Origin: JAIEOG01 sp964519985
Lineage (GTDB): Bacteria > Bdellovibrionota > FAC87 > UBA2466
Assembly (NCBI GenBank): GCA_964519985.1
Contig: CAZFMF010000017.1
Location: 8,156-72,155 of the forward strand
Reading direction: 5' to 3'
DNA: 64,000 nucleotides
How positions within the stretch are numbered: position 1 is the stretch's first letter; each line of letters starts with the position of its first letter. A program made the translations under genes and the position numbers. Shown piece after piece: positions 7,392 through 17,120 of the stretch. The notes under the pieces were generated by a model that was not told where the DNA came from, ran no database searches, and saw nothing but the letters and a program-made list of their open reading frames with translations.

Positions 7392-7421
7392 ACGCCTTCC
7401 GGCTTAGAGTTTAGTGATTGC

Positions 7422-7442
7422 TGAACGGCGGGCGGCCGTTCA
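7422..7442. terminator. Hairpin between the spermidine-synthase-like gene and the double-hotdog gene
   Basis: TGAACGGC and GCCGTTCA form an 8-bp stem with loop GGGCG, 45 bases beyond the stop of the large leftward gene at 7487. GAACTAG / CTAGTTC arms around 7448-7495 form a second, larger inverted repeat. There is no clean U-run, so intrinsic termination is possible but not proven. Confidence 0.35.
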
Positions 7443-7486
7443 ACTCGAACTAGTTTACACTCGATTTCAAACCGAGAAGTATTTTT

Positions 7487-10400
7487 CTAGTTCAAGATAG
7501 TTTGTCGACGGGTGTCTAGCACCTGGGCGTCGGCGGAAAGGCCCTTGTCTTCGTAGAATCGGGCGAGAGAATCGAGTTGTAAACGATGGGTGCGCACGGC
7601 GTTCGAAAGGCGCTGGGACGCATCGGAAGCCGCATCCCAGTTTTTTAGGTTCAAATAACCCACCGACAGCTGCTTGAGGGTGCTCGGGTCGTTCGGCATC
7701 GCTTGGGCGTACGCCTCCCAAAAAGGGATCGCGATCTCATATTGGTGCGTGGCGGAGTAATACTCCCCCATGAGGCGATTGAAGTAGTCGCCACAAGCTT
7801 GGGTGTAGGCCGGGACATTGGCCGCCATCTTGTGAATAAGCCCCGCGATCGCCTTCGGAGTGCCTTGCGCGAGATGGGATTGGGCGGAGTAGCACTCCGC
7901 GATCCGGTCTAATGTCGCTCGCTGGGCGAGTAGGGCATTGGCCCGGCGATAGTCGCCAAGCTCCACCAACGCGTAGACCCAAAGATTGTGGTTCGCGGGC
8001 GTAGGATCCTGCCGGTAGGCCGATTCCAAATACTTCACCGCGCTTGCGTATCGCTGCGCCTGTAAACACAGGTACCCGAGTTGAGCGTGGCGCTTGGGGT
8101 CCTTCGCGTAGCGGCTCTCAAAGTCGTTTAGGTAAGAAAAAAACTTATCGTACTGACCCGTTTGTTGGAGCGAGACCAAAATCGAGTACGCCCAATCTTG
8201 AGTGCCGTCGAGAATATCGGCGAATCCGCCCTGGTAGTGCGTGGTGAGAAACGCTTGCGGATCTTCGCTCTTTGTAACGCCGGTGTAGAAGGTACGGCTT
8301 TGACGGGTTTCGGCGTAGGCATTGGTGTCGGTATTGGGGCGGCTGCCCTGCGAAATTTTCACGATGCTTTCGCGGCTCAGCGCAAAGTGCGATAGCACGT
8401 CGGAAGCGCTGTTGAACGGTACATTGGCGAGGCGGTGTCGGAACATGGGGGAGGCGGCGATTCGCATCGCTTCGCGGGTATTAAAGCGCAAAGGTTGGGG
8501 GGAGCCGATCAAGATCATCTCCTGATCATGCTGGCCGCTGAAAACCGCGCCGTAGGGAAACACCTCGTAGAAGGTCGCGAGGATACTCTTCAGCGTGGTG
8601 GTGTCCATGTTGTAGAGGTTTAACCACTGGGAGAAAACCCCGCGCTCGGAAAGGTTGGAGCGCACGATCTGGAAAAACTCGCGCGTAAAGAGATTGGCCG
8701 CCCCGGCCAGCCAAGAGTGCGATGGCTGCGATAGGATAATATCGAGTGGGGCTTTGAGTTTAGCGGCGAGAATAAATCGCGCGTCTTCGATCTCGAGCGC
8801 CAGGTTTTTGCGTTGGGTGACCGCGTTGTTGCCGTTGTGCGCGTAGTCGGCGGCTTCTAGGATCGCCTTCTCAAGCTCAATCACGTGCACTTTTTGCAGC
8901 GGCAATCGGGTTAGCAGGTCGACGGTATAGCCGCCGCCATATCCGACGACAAACGCTTTCTGTGGCCGCTCGCTGAAGAGATAGGGCAAAAGGCCGAGCA
9001 GCGCTTCGTAGCGCGGTAGCTGTTGGAGGTTGCCCTTGTTATAGACCGATTCATTGAGGCCGTTGGTTTTGAGGCGAAGGTATTCTTTGTAGTTCTCGCC
9101 GTCTTGCGGATCGTGACTCAGCGTGATGATGCTGGTCTCTCCTTCGCGCATCCAAACAAACTCTTCGCCTTCGGCGAGTTCGGTGTGCTGAAAGTACGCC
9201 GACTGGATGATGCGCCGGAAATCTAGGTTGCCGATGAAGATCACGGCCACTAAAGACAGGGTGGCCAAAATCGGGGTCGGTCGGCGCCAACGGATTCCCT
9301 CTAGCCGCACGAGTGCGAGGGCGCCCAGACAAAGCAAGGCCGCGGAAAGTCGAATGGTGTTCGACGAGCCCCACAGTGGGATGAAAACCAAGCCGGCAAG
9401 GCAGGACCCAAAAATCGCGCCCAGAGTATTGATCGCGTACGCGAGCCCGACCGCGCGGGGGGCTTGGGCATCCTGCGGAGCCAACAGGTGGACGGTGAGC
9501 GGGAAGAGCGCGCCTAACAGTAAAGTGAATGGTAGCAGTAGGAGGGCGCACGCGCTGACCCGGGCCACTAATGGAGAAACGTAGTGGGCCAGCGAAAGAG
9601 AAATCGCGGGAACAAAATTGAACAAGTAGCTGGTGCCGGCGATGAGTACGGGCAACGCCAAGAGCATTCCCCAAAAGAGTCGTTCGGGTTTCTGGGTGCG
9701 CGGGAGGACGAAATACAAGATCAGAGAGCCCACCGCGATCCCGAAGAGGTATAGCCCGAGGACTAATCCCAACCCGTAGATATTGTTGCCGAGAAAAATA
9801 CCCAGGTACTTATTCCAGGCGACCTCGGTCGCGAGCGCGGAAAAACCGCAAATTCCGCTGAGGGCAATCAAACCTTTCTGAAAGCCGGTGAGTTCCGCCA
9901 ACCACTCGGTGGCGGAAGTGGAATCACTGGTTAACTCGAGAGCCCGGTGGCGCTTCTTGTGATCGAGGTAAAGACCCAGCAACAAGAGCAGGCCATTGGT
10001 CGCCGCCGAAAGCTGGTTCGTGGCGATGAGACCGAGTCGGGGGAGCAGCCAAAAGCTCGCCGACAAAGCTCCAAACACGGCGCCGAAGGTGTTGATCGCG
10101 TAGAGCAAGCTCACCGATCGCAGCGGACTGCCCGGTAGCAATGCGAAAACTTTGACGATGAGGGGAAGGGTCGCGCCCATGGCGAGGGTGGGAAGTGCCA
10201 GTAACAATCCGACGAGGGAGAATTTCGCGACCGTACCGATCCAGGACATGGAGCCCTGGAGCGGTAGGTACGCGAGAATCGAATGAAAGTGAACAAGACC
10301 GTAGATGAGGACCGCACTCGTGATTCCGATCAACCCCTCCAGCAACGCATAGGTGCGAAGCGGACGGTGGAGTCGGGTCAACCATCTTGCCGAGAGCCAG

Positions 10401-10558
10401 CTCCCCGCCGATAGACCGAGGAAAAACAGCGCGAGCACTAGGCTCATTGCCGCGGAGGTGGATCCCACCGCCAACGACAGAACGCGTATCCACAGGGTCT
10501 CGTAAACGAGGCTCGTGGCTCCCGACAGAAAAAAGAGTGCGCTAATCCAAACCCACAC
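7487..10558 (-). CDS. Membrane-embedded spermidine synthase-like protein with TPR tail
   Basis: 1023 residues from a GTG preceded by GGGGG. Residues 1-420 hold many transmembrane helices (VYETLWIRVLSLAVGSTSAA is typical of fused MFS/spermidine-synthase proteins). Residues about 470-700 hold a Rossmann-like spermidine synthase domain with the nucleotide loop VVGYGGGYTVDLL, the acidic strand VHVIELEKAIL and DARFILAA. Residues about 760-1010 hold TPR-like helices (LGYLCLQAQRYASAVKYLESA). Typical polyamine synthases are soluble; membrane forms of this type are widespread but their substrate is mostly unknown, so aminopropyl transfer should not be assumed. It lies 55 bp downstream of the Cys-repeat lipoprotein and may be co-transcribed with it. 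Confidence 0.8.
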   Translation of the reverse strand: MWVWISALFFLSGATSLVYETLWIRVLSLAVGSTSAAMSLVLALFFLGLSAGSWLSARWLTRLHRPLRTYALLEGLIGITSAVLIYGLVHFHSILAYLPLQGSMSWIGTVAKFSLVGLLLALPTLAMGATLPLIVKVFALLPGSPLRSVSLLYAINTFGAVFGALSASFWLLPRLGLIATNQLSAATNGLLLLLGLYLDHKKRHRALELTSDSTSATEWLAELTGFQKGLIALSGICGFSALATEVAWNKYLGIFLGNNIYGLGLVLGLYLFGIAVGSLILYFVLPRTQKPERLFWGMLLALPVLIAGTSYLFNFVPAISLSLAHYVSPLVARVSACALLLLPFTLLLGALFPLTVHLLAPQDAQAPRAVGLAYAINTLGAIFGSCLAGLVFIPLWGSSNTIRLSAALLCLGALALVRLEGIRWRRPTPILATLSLVAVIFIGNLDFRRIIQSAYFQHTELAEGEEFVWMREGETSIITLSHDPQDGENYKEYLRLKTNGLNESVYNKGNLQQLPRYEALLGLLPYLFSERPQKAFVVGYGGGYTVDLLTRLPLQKVHVIELEKAILEAADYAHNGNNAVTQRKNLALEIEDARFILAAKLKAPLDIILSQPSHSWLAGAANLFTREFFQIVRSNLSERGVFSQWLNLYNMDTTTLKSILATFYEVFPYGAVFSGQHDQEMILIGSPQPLRFNTREAMRIAASPMFRHRLANVPFNSASDVLSHFALSRESIVKISQGSRPNTDTNAYAETRQSRTFYTGVTKSEDPQAFLTTHYQGGFADILDGTQDWAYSILVSLQQTGQYDKFFSYLNDFESRYAKDPKRHAQLGYLCLQAQRYASAVKYLESAYRQDPTPANHNLWVYALVELGDYRRANALLAQRATLDRIAECYSAQSHLAQGTPKAIAGLIHKMAANVPAYTQACGDYFNRLMGEYYSATHQYEIAIPFWEAYAQAMPNDPSTLKQLSVGYLNLKNWDAASDASQRLSNAVRTHRLQLDSLARFYEDKGLSADAQVLDTRRQTILN

Positions 10559-10612
10559 GGACTACCCCCAAAACATCTGGGCCCAAAAAATCTGGGAACG
10601 ATCGCCCAGTGG

Positions 10613-12720
10613 TTACATCAAGTCAGAGCCCATCCCCATCGGCATTGGGCCGGGTCCAGGCATCGGGCCAGGTCCGGGTCCAGGCATTGGGCCGGGTCCG
10701 GGTCCAGGCANNNNNNNNNNNNNNNNNNNNNNNNNNNNNNNNNNNNNNNNNNNNNNNNNNNNNNNNNNNNNNNNNNNNNNNNNNNNNNNNNNNNNNNNNN
10801 NNNNNNNNNNTCGGGCCGGGTCCGGGTCCAGGCATCGGGCCGGGTCCGGGTCCAGGCATCGGGCCGGGTCCGGGTCCAGGCATCGGGCCAGGTCCAGGAC
10901 CGGGCATCGGTCCCGGCATTGGGCCTGGATCAGGATCCGGCATCGGTCCGGGCATGGGTCCAGGCATTGGCCCGGGCATCGGTCCCGGCATTGGACCTGG
11001 ATCGGGATCCGGCATCGGTCCGGGCATGGGTCCAGGCATTGGCCCGGGCATCGGTCCCGGCATTGGGCCTGGATCAGGATCCGGCATGGGTCCGGGCATC
11101 GNNNNNNNNNNNNNNNNNNNNNNNNNNNNNNNNNNNNNNNNNNNNNNNNNNNNNNNNNNNNNNNNNNNNNNNNNNNNNNNNNNNNNNNNNNNNNNNNNNN
11201 NGCATCGGTCCCGGCATTGGGCCTGGATCAGGATCCGGCATGGGTCCGGGCATCGGCCCTGGCATCGGTCCCGGCATCGGACCCGGCATCGGTCCGGGCA
11301 TGGGGCCAGGCATTGGTCCGGGCATCGGTCCCGGCATCGGACCAGGTCCCGGGCCGGGAGGCGGCATCGGGCGGCGATCCGGAACACAGGCGTTCGCGCC
11401 GTTCGACCAGTGATGCCCAGGCGGGCACGGGCGCGCTACCGGAATGCGTACGCAACTATTTCCATCCCAGCGATAACCCGCGGGGCAGTGGCGACGATTG
11501 GGCTGGCAATTGCCGGTGCGGTGATCGAAGTGGTAACCCGCCGGGCAGCTGTTGCCGCTGCGAACGCAGCGTTGCTGCGACGGATCCCAGTAGTGGTACG
11601 GCGGGCAACTGCTTGGAGCATGCCGCACGCAACGGTCCAAGTGGTAATCGTAGTACTCACCGCGGCCGCAGTTGATGCGACCGAAGTATTCGCAGCTCCG
11701 TGTCGACCAATCCCACCGGTAACCGGGCGGGCAAGTCGTTGAAACGCGAACGCAGCGATCATAGAAATCATCCCAGCGGTAGTTCACCGGGCAACGGGGA
11801 GTGTTCACGCGGATGCAAGCACCCGAGTAGGGATCGAAATAGGTATTAGGCGGACAAACGATGCGCGGAGGCGGTTGTGGGTATTGCACGCACGCGTTGG
11901 CGTTTGGATCCCAGTAGGTACCCTGCGGGCATTCCGTCCGGTTTTCCTGAACGCAATATCCCAGCGCAGTATCGAAGTAGTAGCCCGGCGGACATGAAGG
12001 TGGAATCACTGACGGCGCTTCTTCGTCCACCACCAACTGAAATTGCCGATAACTCTTCGTACCCGCCGCGTCTTCGAGTTTCAATGCGAAGAGCGTGGTG
12101 CCTTGGGCATCGGGACGTCCCTTCAATACAAACTCATAGGCCGAGTCATCCGCCGTGAGCTCGAAGGAATCGGGGAGCACTCCGTCGTAGTGTTCGCCAA
12201 CATAAGACTCAGTGCTGTTGGGGTCGACCGCAATGCGCGCTTGGTAGAAGCGATTGACGTTGGCTTCCGGGAGGAGTCGATCCGTCGTAAATTTCGGGTA
12301 GGTCAGCGCATCGTTATCATCCGCAAACGGGCAAATCTCGGCGGAAGCTTTCGTTCCGTTCGCGATCGTTCCGCTCAGGACAAAGCACCACTGACCCGTG
12401 AATTCCGGTTGGCCGAAGAGAAGGATGGTGCGACTCTCCGTCGCCTCCAGTTCGAGTCCCGGCGGGACAATCGAGCTGGGAACATCCCAGACGACAGTGT
12501 CCGTTTCCGAGGCGCCGACGAGTTGGATTTCCGACTCTCCGTAGGTACCGTATTGGAAGCGAAGCGTTTGCTCATTGCCGTCAACCACCAGGCCGGCGCC
12601 AGTGGCTGCGATCGCTTCATTGTTGAACTTTGCAGAACCACCGCCACAAGAAAGCAACAGTCCCACGATCCCAGTGATGAAACCCAGACTGAATCGTCTA
12701 GGTCGAAATGTTCTCGACAT
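10613..12720 (-). CDS. Lipoprotein with ten Cys repeats and a Met-Pro-Gly-Pro tail, interrupted by two assembly gaps
   Basis: Start ATG at 12720, preceded by GGGGGG. The signal peptide ends in the lipobox GLLLSC. Residues about 30-240 form beta-rich, probably Ig-like domains. Then come ten repeats of C-P-x-G-Y-x-[FW]-D-x(4-6)-C-[VI] (for example CPPGYYFDTALGYC, CPQGTYWDPNANAC, CPAGYHFDHRTGNC), which resemble small disulphide-linked, peritrophin/chitin-binding-like modules. The C-terminus is a long tract of PMPGPM, PDPGPM and PGPGPM units containing both runs of N. The reading frame shifts at each gap only because the gap sizes are arbitrary; after the left gap the same repeat continues to PMPMGMGSDLM and a TAA at 10613-10615. 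Probably a surface-exposed adhesin or stalk-like lipoprotein. Confidence 0.75.
10711..10810. other. Assembly gap, 100 N
   Basis: A run of exactly 100 N within the tandem repeat: a scaffold placeholder, so real length is unknown and the frame across it is meaningless. Confidence 0.98.
11102..11201. other. Assembly gap, 100 N
   Basis: Second placeholder of exactly 100 N in the same repeat tract. Confidence 0.98.
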
Positions 12721-12947
12721 GCGAGAGCCCCCCAATTTTGTGAACCCACCAACGAACGTCCCTCTCCCACTGCAAGGGACACGCCAGATGAAAACAAACT
12801 CCCGAGCGTTTGAAAAGCAAATGAATTGAAAGAATGACTTGGGGACACACCGCAACTGGTGTCAGTTTGACGACGATAAATGCGCTGCAATGCATTATTT
12901 TGTTGAGGTGGCATGCGCCCTGCATCACCCGATTGCAGGAGGACGCT

Positions 12948-14483
12948 ATGCTGACATCGTATTGGAGAAATGTTCCGGTCCGTCGTTTCCCAAATCTGCC
13001 CGAAGAGGGAACACTCTCTTATGATGCGGTGGTCATCGGAGGTGGGATGACCGGTCTCTCCATTGCTTATTTTTTGAAACAGGCGGGTAAGCGCGTCTGT
13101 CTATTAGAGCGGGGTCGCCTCGCCGCGGGGGATACCGGTGCCACGAGCGCCCATCTCACGGCGCTAACCGATTTGCGTCCTTCGGTCTTGCACCATCGTT
13201 TTGGTGCCGATGCCGCGCGGGTCTGGCAGGGAGGCGAAGCCGCATTGGACGCGATTGAGGGGATTGTGCGACGGCATCACCTCGAATGCGACTTTCAGCG
13301 GGTCCCGGCTTATCTCAGCGCGCCGATCGAGGCGCACGACAATCAGAAAGAAGAAGCAAGCCTGCAGGCGGATCTGGAAGTCGCAAAAGGCTGGGGCGTG
13401 GCAGCGGAATGGGTGCACTGCGTGCCCTATCTAGAGCGCTCCGGTGTGGTCTTCCCCCACCAGGCCAAGTTTCATCCATTGAAATACCTCAATGGTCTGG
13501 CGGATGAGGTTGCGGGCGATGGATCGGATATCTTTGAAAGCGCAGAAGTGAGTCAGGTCACCGCGGATCCGCTCGAGGTGCGGTGCGGGAAAACGCGAAT
13601 TCGCACCGATTTCGTCGCGATTGCCACTCACGTGCCGTTAGTGGGCAAGAGCAATCTGGCGGCGGCGGCACTGTTTCAAACCAAAATCGCGCCCTATACC
13701 TCTTATGTGCTGCGCGCCACGGTGCCGGGGCCCGCGCTCCAGTCGGCGATGGTCTTCGACACTTCGGATCCCTACTTTTACCTTCGTACGGATGTAGAAA
13801 ACGGCGTGAATCATGTCATCTTCGGTGGACGGGATCATAAAACTGGGCAGGTGGAGCAAACGAATGAACGTTTTGTCGAGCTGGAGCAGAAGCTCAGTTC
13901 CCTTTTCCCGAATGTCATCGTGACCAACCATTGGTCGGGGCAAGTGATTGAGAGCCACGATGGCCTGCCTTTTATCGGAGAAAACTCTCCCGCGCAATTT
14001 ATCGCCACCGGTTTTTGTGGGAACGGGATCACGTTGGGAACGTTGGCCGGGCTAATGGCTCGCGATGTGGTTCAGGGCAAAGAGTCGCCCTGGAAAAATC
14101 TGTTCTCTCCGGGCCGCCTGGAATTGAAAAGTGCGTGGGAATACGTGAAGGAAAATGTGGACTACCCGGTTTGCTTTGTGGGCGATCGGATCAAAAAACA
14201 CGAGCCTTTCTCGCCCGAAACGATCGAGGTCGGCGAAGGGAAGGTCCAGGAGCTCGATGGAAAAGCGGTAGCCTGTTCGCGCGATGCAAATGGGAAGTTC
14301 CACGTCGTGTCGGCCACCTGCACGCACCTTGGCTGCTTAGTCCATTGGAACCGCGCGGAGAAAAGTTGGGACTGCCCTTGCCACGGATCTCGTTTTCAAC
14401 CCGATGGCAAACTCATTGCCGGCCCGGCCGAAGAACCTCTAGTAGAGGTAGACACTACTCCGCTAAGGCGCGCCGGGACTTAG
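12948..14483 (+). CDS. FAD-dependent oxidoreductase with C-terminal Rieske domain
   Basis: 511 residues. The ATG at 12948 follows AGGAGG. Residues 20-55 form the FAD Rossmann motif (VVIGGGMTGLSIAYFLKQAG then CLLERGRLAAGDTGATSAHL) of the DAO family, the catalytic domain runs to about 390, and a Rieske [2Fe-2S] domain follows near residues 425-505 with CTHLGC and CPCHGSRFQPDG supplying the C-x-H and C-x2-H ligands. This architecture is known from YhfW-like proteins, probably amine or amino-acid oxidoreductases passing electrons through the Rieske centre; the substrate is unknown. No signal peptide. Divergent from the Cys-repeat lipoprotein and convergent with the HPPD-like gene, whose end is four bases away. 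Confidence 0.85.
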   Translation: MLTSYWRNVPVRRFPNLPEEGTLSYDAVVIGGGMTGLSIAYFLKQAGKRVCLLERGRLAAGDTGATSAHLTALTDLRPSVLHHRFGADAARVWQGGEAALDAIEGIVRRHHLECDFQRVPAYLSAPIEAHDNQKEEASLQADLEVAKGWGVAAEWVHCVPYLERSGVVFPHQAKFHPLKYLNGLADEVAGDGSDIFESAEVSQVTADPLEVRCGKTRIRTDFVAIATHVPLVGKSNLAAAALFQTKIAPYTSYVLRATVPGPALQSAMVFDTSDPYFYLRTDVENGVNHVIFGGRDHKTGQVEQTNERFVELEQKLSSLFPNVIVTNHWSGQVIESHDGLPFIGENSPAQFIATGFCGNGITLGTLAGLMARDVVQGKESPWKNLFSPGRLELKSAWEYVKENVDYPVCFVGDRIKKHEPFSPETIEVGEGKVQELDGKAVACSRDANGKFHVVSATCTHLGCLVHWNRAEKSWDCPCHGSRFQPDGKLIAGPAEEPLVEVDTTPLRRAGT

Positions 14484-14487
14484 TTTC

Positions 14488-15246
14488 TTACTGCTTGGTT
14501 TTTGCATACGCCTTCATCGCTTGGCGTGCGGCTTCGATGTCTTTTTCGGTAATTTCCCAAAGGTTCTTATCCGCCACGAGGGCATGGATCTTTTCAAAGA
14601 GTTCGAAGTCGAGGAACGGCGTGACTTTCCCGCGCCGATATTCCTGCTCCTTCTCGCCGTACAAGCCTAAGAAGGTCTTATCGTTGAACCAAGACTCTCG
14701 ATTGCGTTCGTTGAGCTTTTTAATGAGTTCGTCGCTGGGATTGCGCTGCAAGTACTCGAAGAACATTCCACTGGCGGGTGAGCCGGGGAAATACCATTCG
14801 CCGGTGAAAACTTGGATCACATCTTCGCTTTCATCGCGCAAGATCGGCGTAATGAAGTTCACGCCCAGTTCGGAGGCGTGCCGGTGGAAGGAAAGCAAAT
14901 CGGGCGTGCGCAAGGCAATGTGCTGCCAATGCGCGGCCGCGCGATGATCGTTGAGCATGTCGCGCACGTGGGAGGGCATTTTTGCCGGCTCCGAGGGTTG
15001 CACGACGGCGATCATAGTGTTCTCGAGTTCCGGGCTCTTTTCGGGTCCATTGCCCGCGTTCATTGCGAAGGTGAGCGATTTTTCTCCTTCGCCTTCCACC
15101 CACTCTTTTCGTTTTTCATAGAGCATGTGCTCTGGGGAGCACCCGAAAATGGTGCGGAAGACGACGTACGAAACGTTGTACATCTCCGGCTGCACGAGCA
15201 GCGTCATATGGTCGACTTTGAAATTTAGAAATGCCGGACGTTCCAT
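14488..15246 (-). CDS. VOC-family protein related to 4-hydroxyphenylpyruvate dioxygenase
   Basis: 252 residues, ATG at 15246 after GGGGGG. Two vicinal-oxygen-chelate modules: the first begins KVDHMTLLVQPEMYNVSYVV, the second contains AAHWQHIALRTPDLLSFHRH and GEWYFPGSPASGMFFEYLQR. The likely Fe(II) ligands are His in DHMTLL, His in QHIAL and Glu in FFEYLQR, in the order used by HPPD. It is shorter than classical HPPD (about 350 residues) and the C-terminus ends in a charged helix, so the substrate may differ. It lies 52 bp downstream of the DPP III-like gene, same strand. Confidence 0.7.
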   Translation of the reverse strand: MERPAFLNFKVDHMTLLVQPEMYNVSYVVFRTIFGCSPEHMLYEKRKEWVEGEGEKSLTFAMNAGNGPEKSPELENTMIAVVQPSEPAKMPSHVRDMLNDHRAAAHWQHIALRTPDLLSFHRHASELGVNFITPILRDESEDVIQVFTGEWYFPGSPASGMFFEYLQRNPSDELIKKLNERNRESWFNDKTFLGLYGEKEQEYRRGKVTPFLDFELFEKIHALVADKNLWEITEKDIEAARQAMKAYAKTKQ

Positions 15247-15298
15247 GAAAACCCCCCAATGGCGTCATTGAATATCGAAAGCAAAAGGATGGCAACCC

Positions 15299-16936
15299 TC
15301 ACTCACCGGCGAGCGGGTAGATCGGTTCAATGTCGGTCGGAACATTCTGGAGGCGATCGAGGGCCCGCCGCATTTCTGGACGGATCACCGCATACTTCGC
15401 CAGCAGCGCCTTGGCGCGGGGGTAGTCGCCCTCGGCTTCGATCGTCAGAAGTTCCCCCGCCAGCTTCTGAATCGCCGGACGGATTTTTTTCAGATCCACC
15501 CGGAACCGATCTCCTTCCGCGATGAACGCGCCTTCATCCATCAGGTAATTGAATTGAAGCGCAACGCCCCGGCCATGGGCCTCATCGATCCCGAACCGTA
15601 CGGAGCGGAAACTGCTCGCCAGATACGTGGTGTACATCGTGTCCTGGATCTTCCGATCCACCACGCCCTTGTCGAGAAGGTTGTGCATGGCCCAAAGCCC
15701 CGTGACATCGGCCTTGGCTTCCTCGATCGCGGAATAGAGTTCCTTCAACGGCATGCGACCCCCCTGGGGTCCCAGCCCGTGCATGAGTTCATGGGTGAGG
15801 ATGTGAGTGAAAAAAGCGTCGAAAGCGACGCGTTTGCGGTCCGCGGGCGACAGAACCGTTTCCGCGATCGGTTTTAAAACTTTCTGAAACTTCGCTTCTT
15901 GCACATTCTTGAGCATGACCCGTTTGCTGCCCTTTTCTTTCACCACCCGTTCGTCGTTGGGCAAGTTGAAGGCGGCGGTCATTACGCCGCGCCGTCCGTC
16001 CCCGGAGGAGAAGACCGAGTCGACCACTCGGATGGGAGCCGCCGCCCCGAGCTTGGGATTGCGGTATTTGGCGGCAATAGGGAGCGTGTTTTCCAGCTCT
16101 TGGAGATGGCTACTGAATTTCGCCAACTTCTGCGTTTCCACTTCATTGCGGATGCAAACGTACGCCTCGAACGCGGCTTTGTAGTTGAAAAGGCCGTCCT
16201 CGTACGTCTCGTAGGGTCCAATCGTCATTTCAATGGGCGCATCGATTTCCATCCAGGCGACGTCGCTGGCGTAATAGTCATCGGTGGCGAAGGCGGCGGC
16301 GCGCGAGATCAAAAACTTTTTCAACGATGCGTTGGTGGTCAGGCCCGCCGCTTCCTGCAAAAGGCCCGCGGCGATTTTGAGGGGCTCGGCGTAGGCCTTC
16401 GAATAGGGCTCGAGGCTCAGCTTTCCCGATGCATCCCGTTTCACGAGCGAGAAAAATCCGAGCGCGGATGCTTTGTCTTTGTCGGAAAGTCCTTTCACCC
16501 AGTTTTCAAACTCTTCGCGGGTCATCCCTTCCGGATAAAATCCGGCGGTCAACGGTTTGGTGGCCGGAACGCCTTCGAGGAATGGACGCCCTTCATCCAG
16601 ACGAGACCAGGGCCCAACATTCTGTTGGAAGAAGTGGAAAATGTCTTTGCCCGCGCGCGACTGGGTGTTGGCGGCGAGCTTTTCTTTTAGCGCCGGATTT
16701 CCCGACCAGACCTGTCGCAAGAAGATCGCGTCGAGTTGGCGAGAAGCGGCGATGAGTTTGTCGAGCGCTTGGCGATCCCCCTTGGAAAGTTTCGAAACGT
16801 CGGCCGAGAGTTTTACCGGCGCGAGGCGTTTCAGTTTGGCCGGGATATCCGTCACCAGACCTTCGTTGGCTAGGGCGGGCAAGGCGAACATCAAGAGTAG
16901 TGGGCCGAGAGCGAGCGCGAAACGGTATGTGTTCAT
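15299..16936 (-). CDS. Secreted dipeptidyl-peptidase III-like (M49) metallopeptidase
   Basis: 545 residues with a signal peptide (YRFALALGPLLLMFALPALA). HELMH at 382-386 (HILTHELMHGLGP) plus EEAKAD at 405-410 give two His and a downstream Glu as zinc ligands. GPYETYEDGLFNYKAAFEA (about 240-258) and FNLPNDERVVKEKGSKRVML (about 323-342) are characteristic of M49 relatives. Classical DPP III has HELLGH, with one extra residue; this protein has plain HExxH, as in the bacterial DPP III-related branch often annotated as Zn-dependent hydrolase. Export suggests a role in periplasmic or extracellular peptide degradation. Start chosen by the signal peptide; no strong Shine-Dalgarno. Confidence 0.8.
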   Translation of the reverse strand: MNTYRFALALGPLLLMFALPALANEGLVTDIPAKLKRLAPVKLSADVSKLSKGDRQALDKLIAASRQLDAIFLRQVWSGNPALKEKLAANTQSRAGKDIFHFFQQNVGPWSRLDEGRPFLEGVPATKPLTAGFYPEGMTREEFENWVKGLSDKDKASALGFFSLVKRDASGKLSLEPYSKAYAEPLKIAAGLLQEAAGLTTNASLKKFLISRAAAFATDDYYASDVAWMEIDAPIEMTIGPYETYEDGLFNYKAAFEAYVCIRNEVETQKLAKFSSHLQELENTLPIAAKYRNPKLGAAAPIRVVDSVFSSGDGRRGVMTAAFNLPNDERVVKEKGSKRVMLKNVQEAKFQKVLKPIAETVLSPADRKRVAFDAFFTHILTHELMHGLGPQGGRMPLKELYSAIEEAKADVTGLWAMHNLLDKGVVDRKIQDTMYTTYLASSFRSVRFGIDEAHGRGVALQFNYLMDEGAFIAEGDRFRVDLKKIRPAIQKLAGELLTIEAEGDYPRAKALLAKYAVIRPEMRRALDRLQNVPTDIEPIYPLAGE

Positions 16937-17041
16937 TTGAACGGAAACTTACGCCTGTCCGCCCCCGATGAAAAGCTGGAGAATGATCCGAAACGCGGCG
17001 AGGCGCGTAATGCGTCGGGTCAAATAATCGCGTACCCCGAT

Positions 17042-17049
17042 GCTATACT
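17042..17049 (+). promoter_or_regulatory. Extended -10 promoter upstream of the cytochrome genes
   Basis: TGCTATACT is an extended -10 element (TG-n-TATACT). No good -35 is seen, as is usual for extended -10 promoters. A leader of about 65 bases would follow, ending in AAAGGA before the ATG at 17121. Confidence 0.45.
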
Positions 17050-17120
17050 AAAGGCACATCTCCGTACCGCACCAAAAACCCCTCATTAAAAATCAGTAAT
17101 CTTCCGAAAGGACATGGATC

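Larger units (their letters stand above)
10640..11370. repeat. GC-rich tandem repeat tract encoding the Pro/Gly/Met tail
   Basis: The plus strand is made of units such as GGGCCGGGTCCGGGTCCAGGCATC, GGTCCGGGCATGGGTCCAGGCATT and GGACCTGGATCGGGATCCGGCATC (18-24 bases). The true copy number is unknown because the assembly breaks twice here. Confidence 0.9.

Noticed and set aside
10515..11742. Long plus-strand open frames across the repeat tract
   Set aside because: They are reverse-strand shadows of the Pro/Gly/Met repeat; a GC repeat with unit lengths divisible by three is open in many frames, and the minus frame has the lipoprotein signal and Cys modules.
12834..12947. Extended N-terminus of the FAD/Rieske oxidoreductase
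   Set aside because: The upstream codons show no similarity to the family and AGGAGG stands directly before the ATG at 12948.
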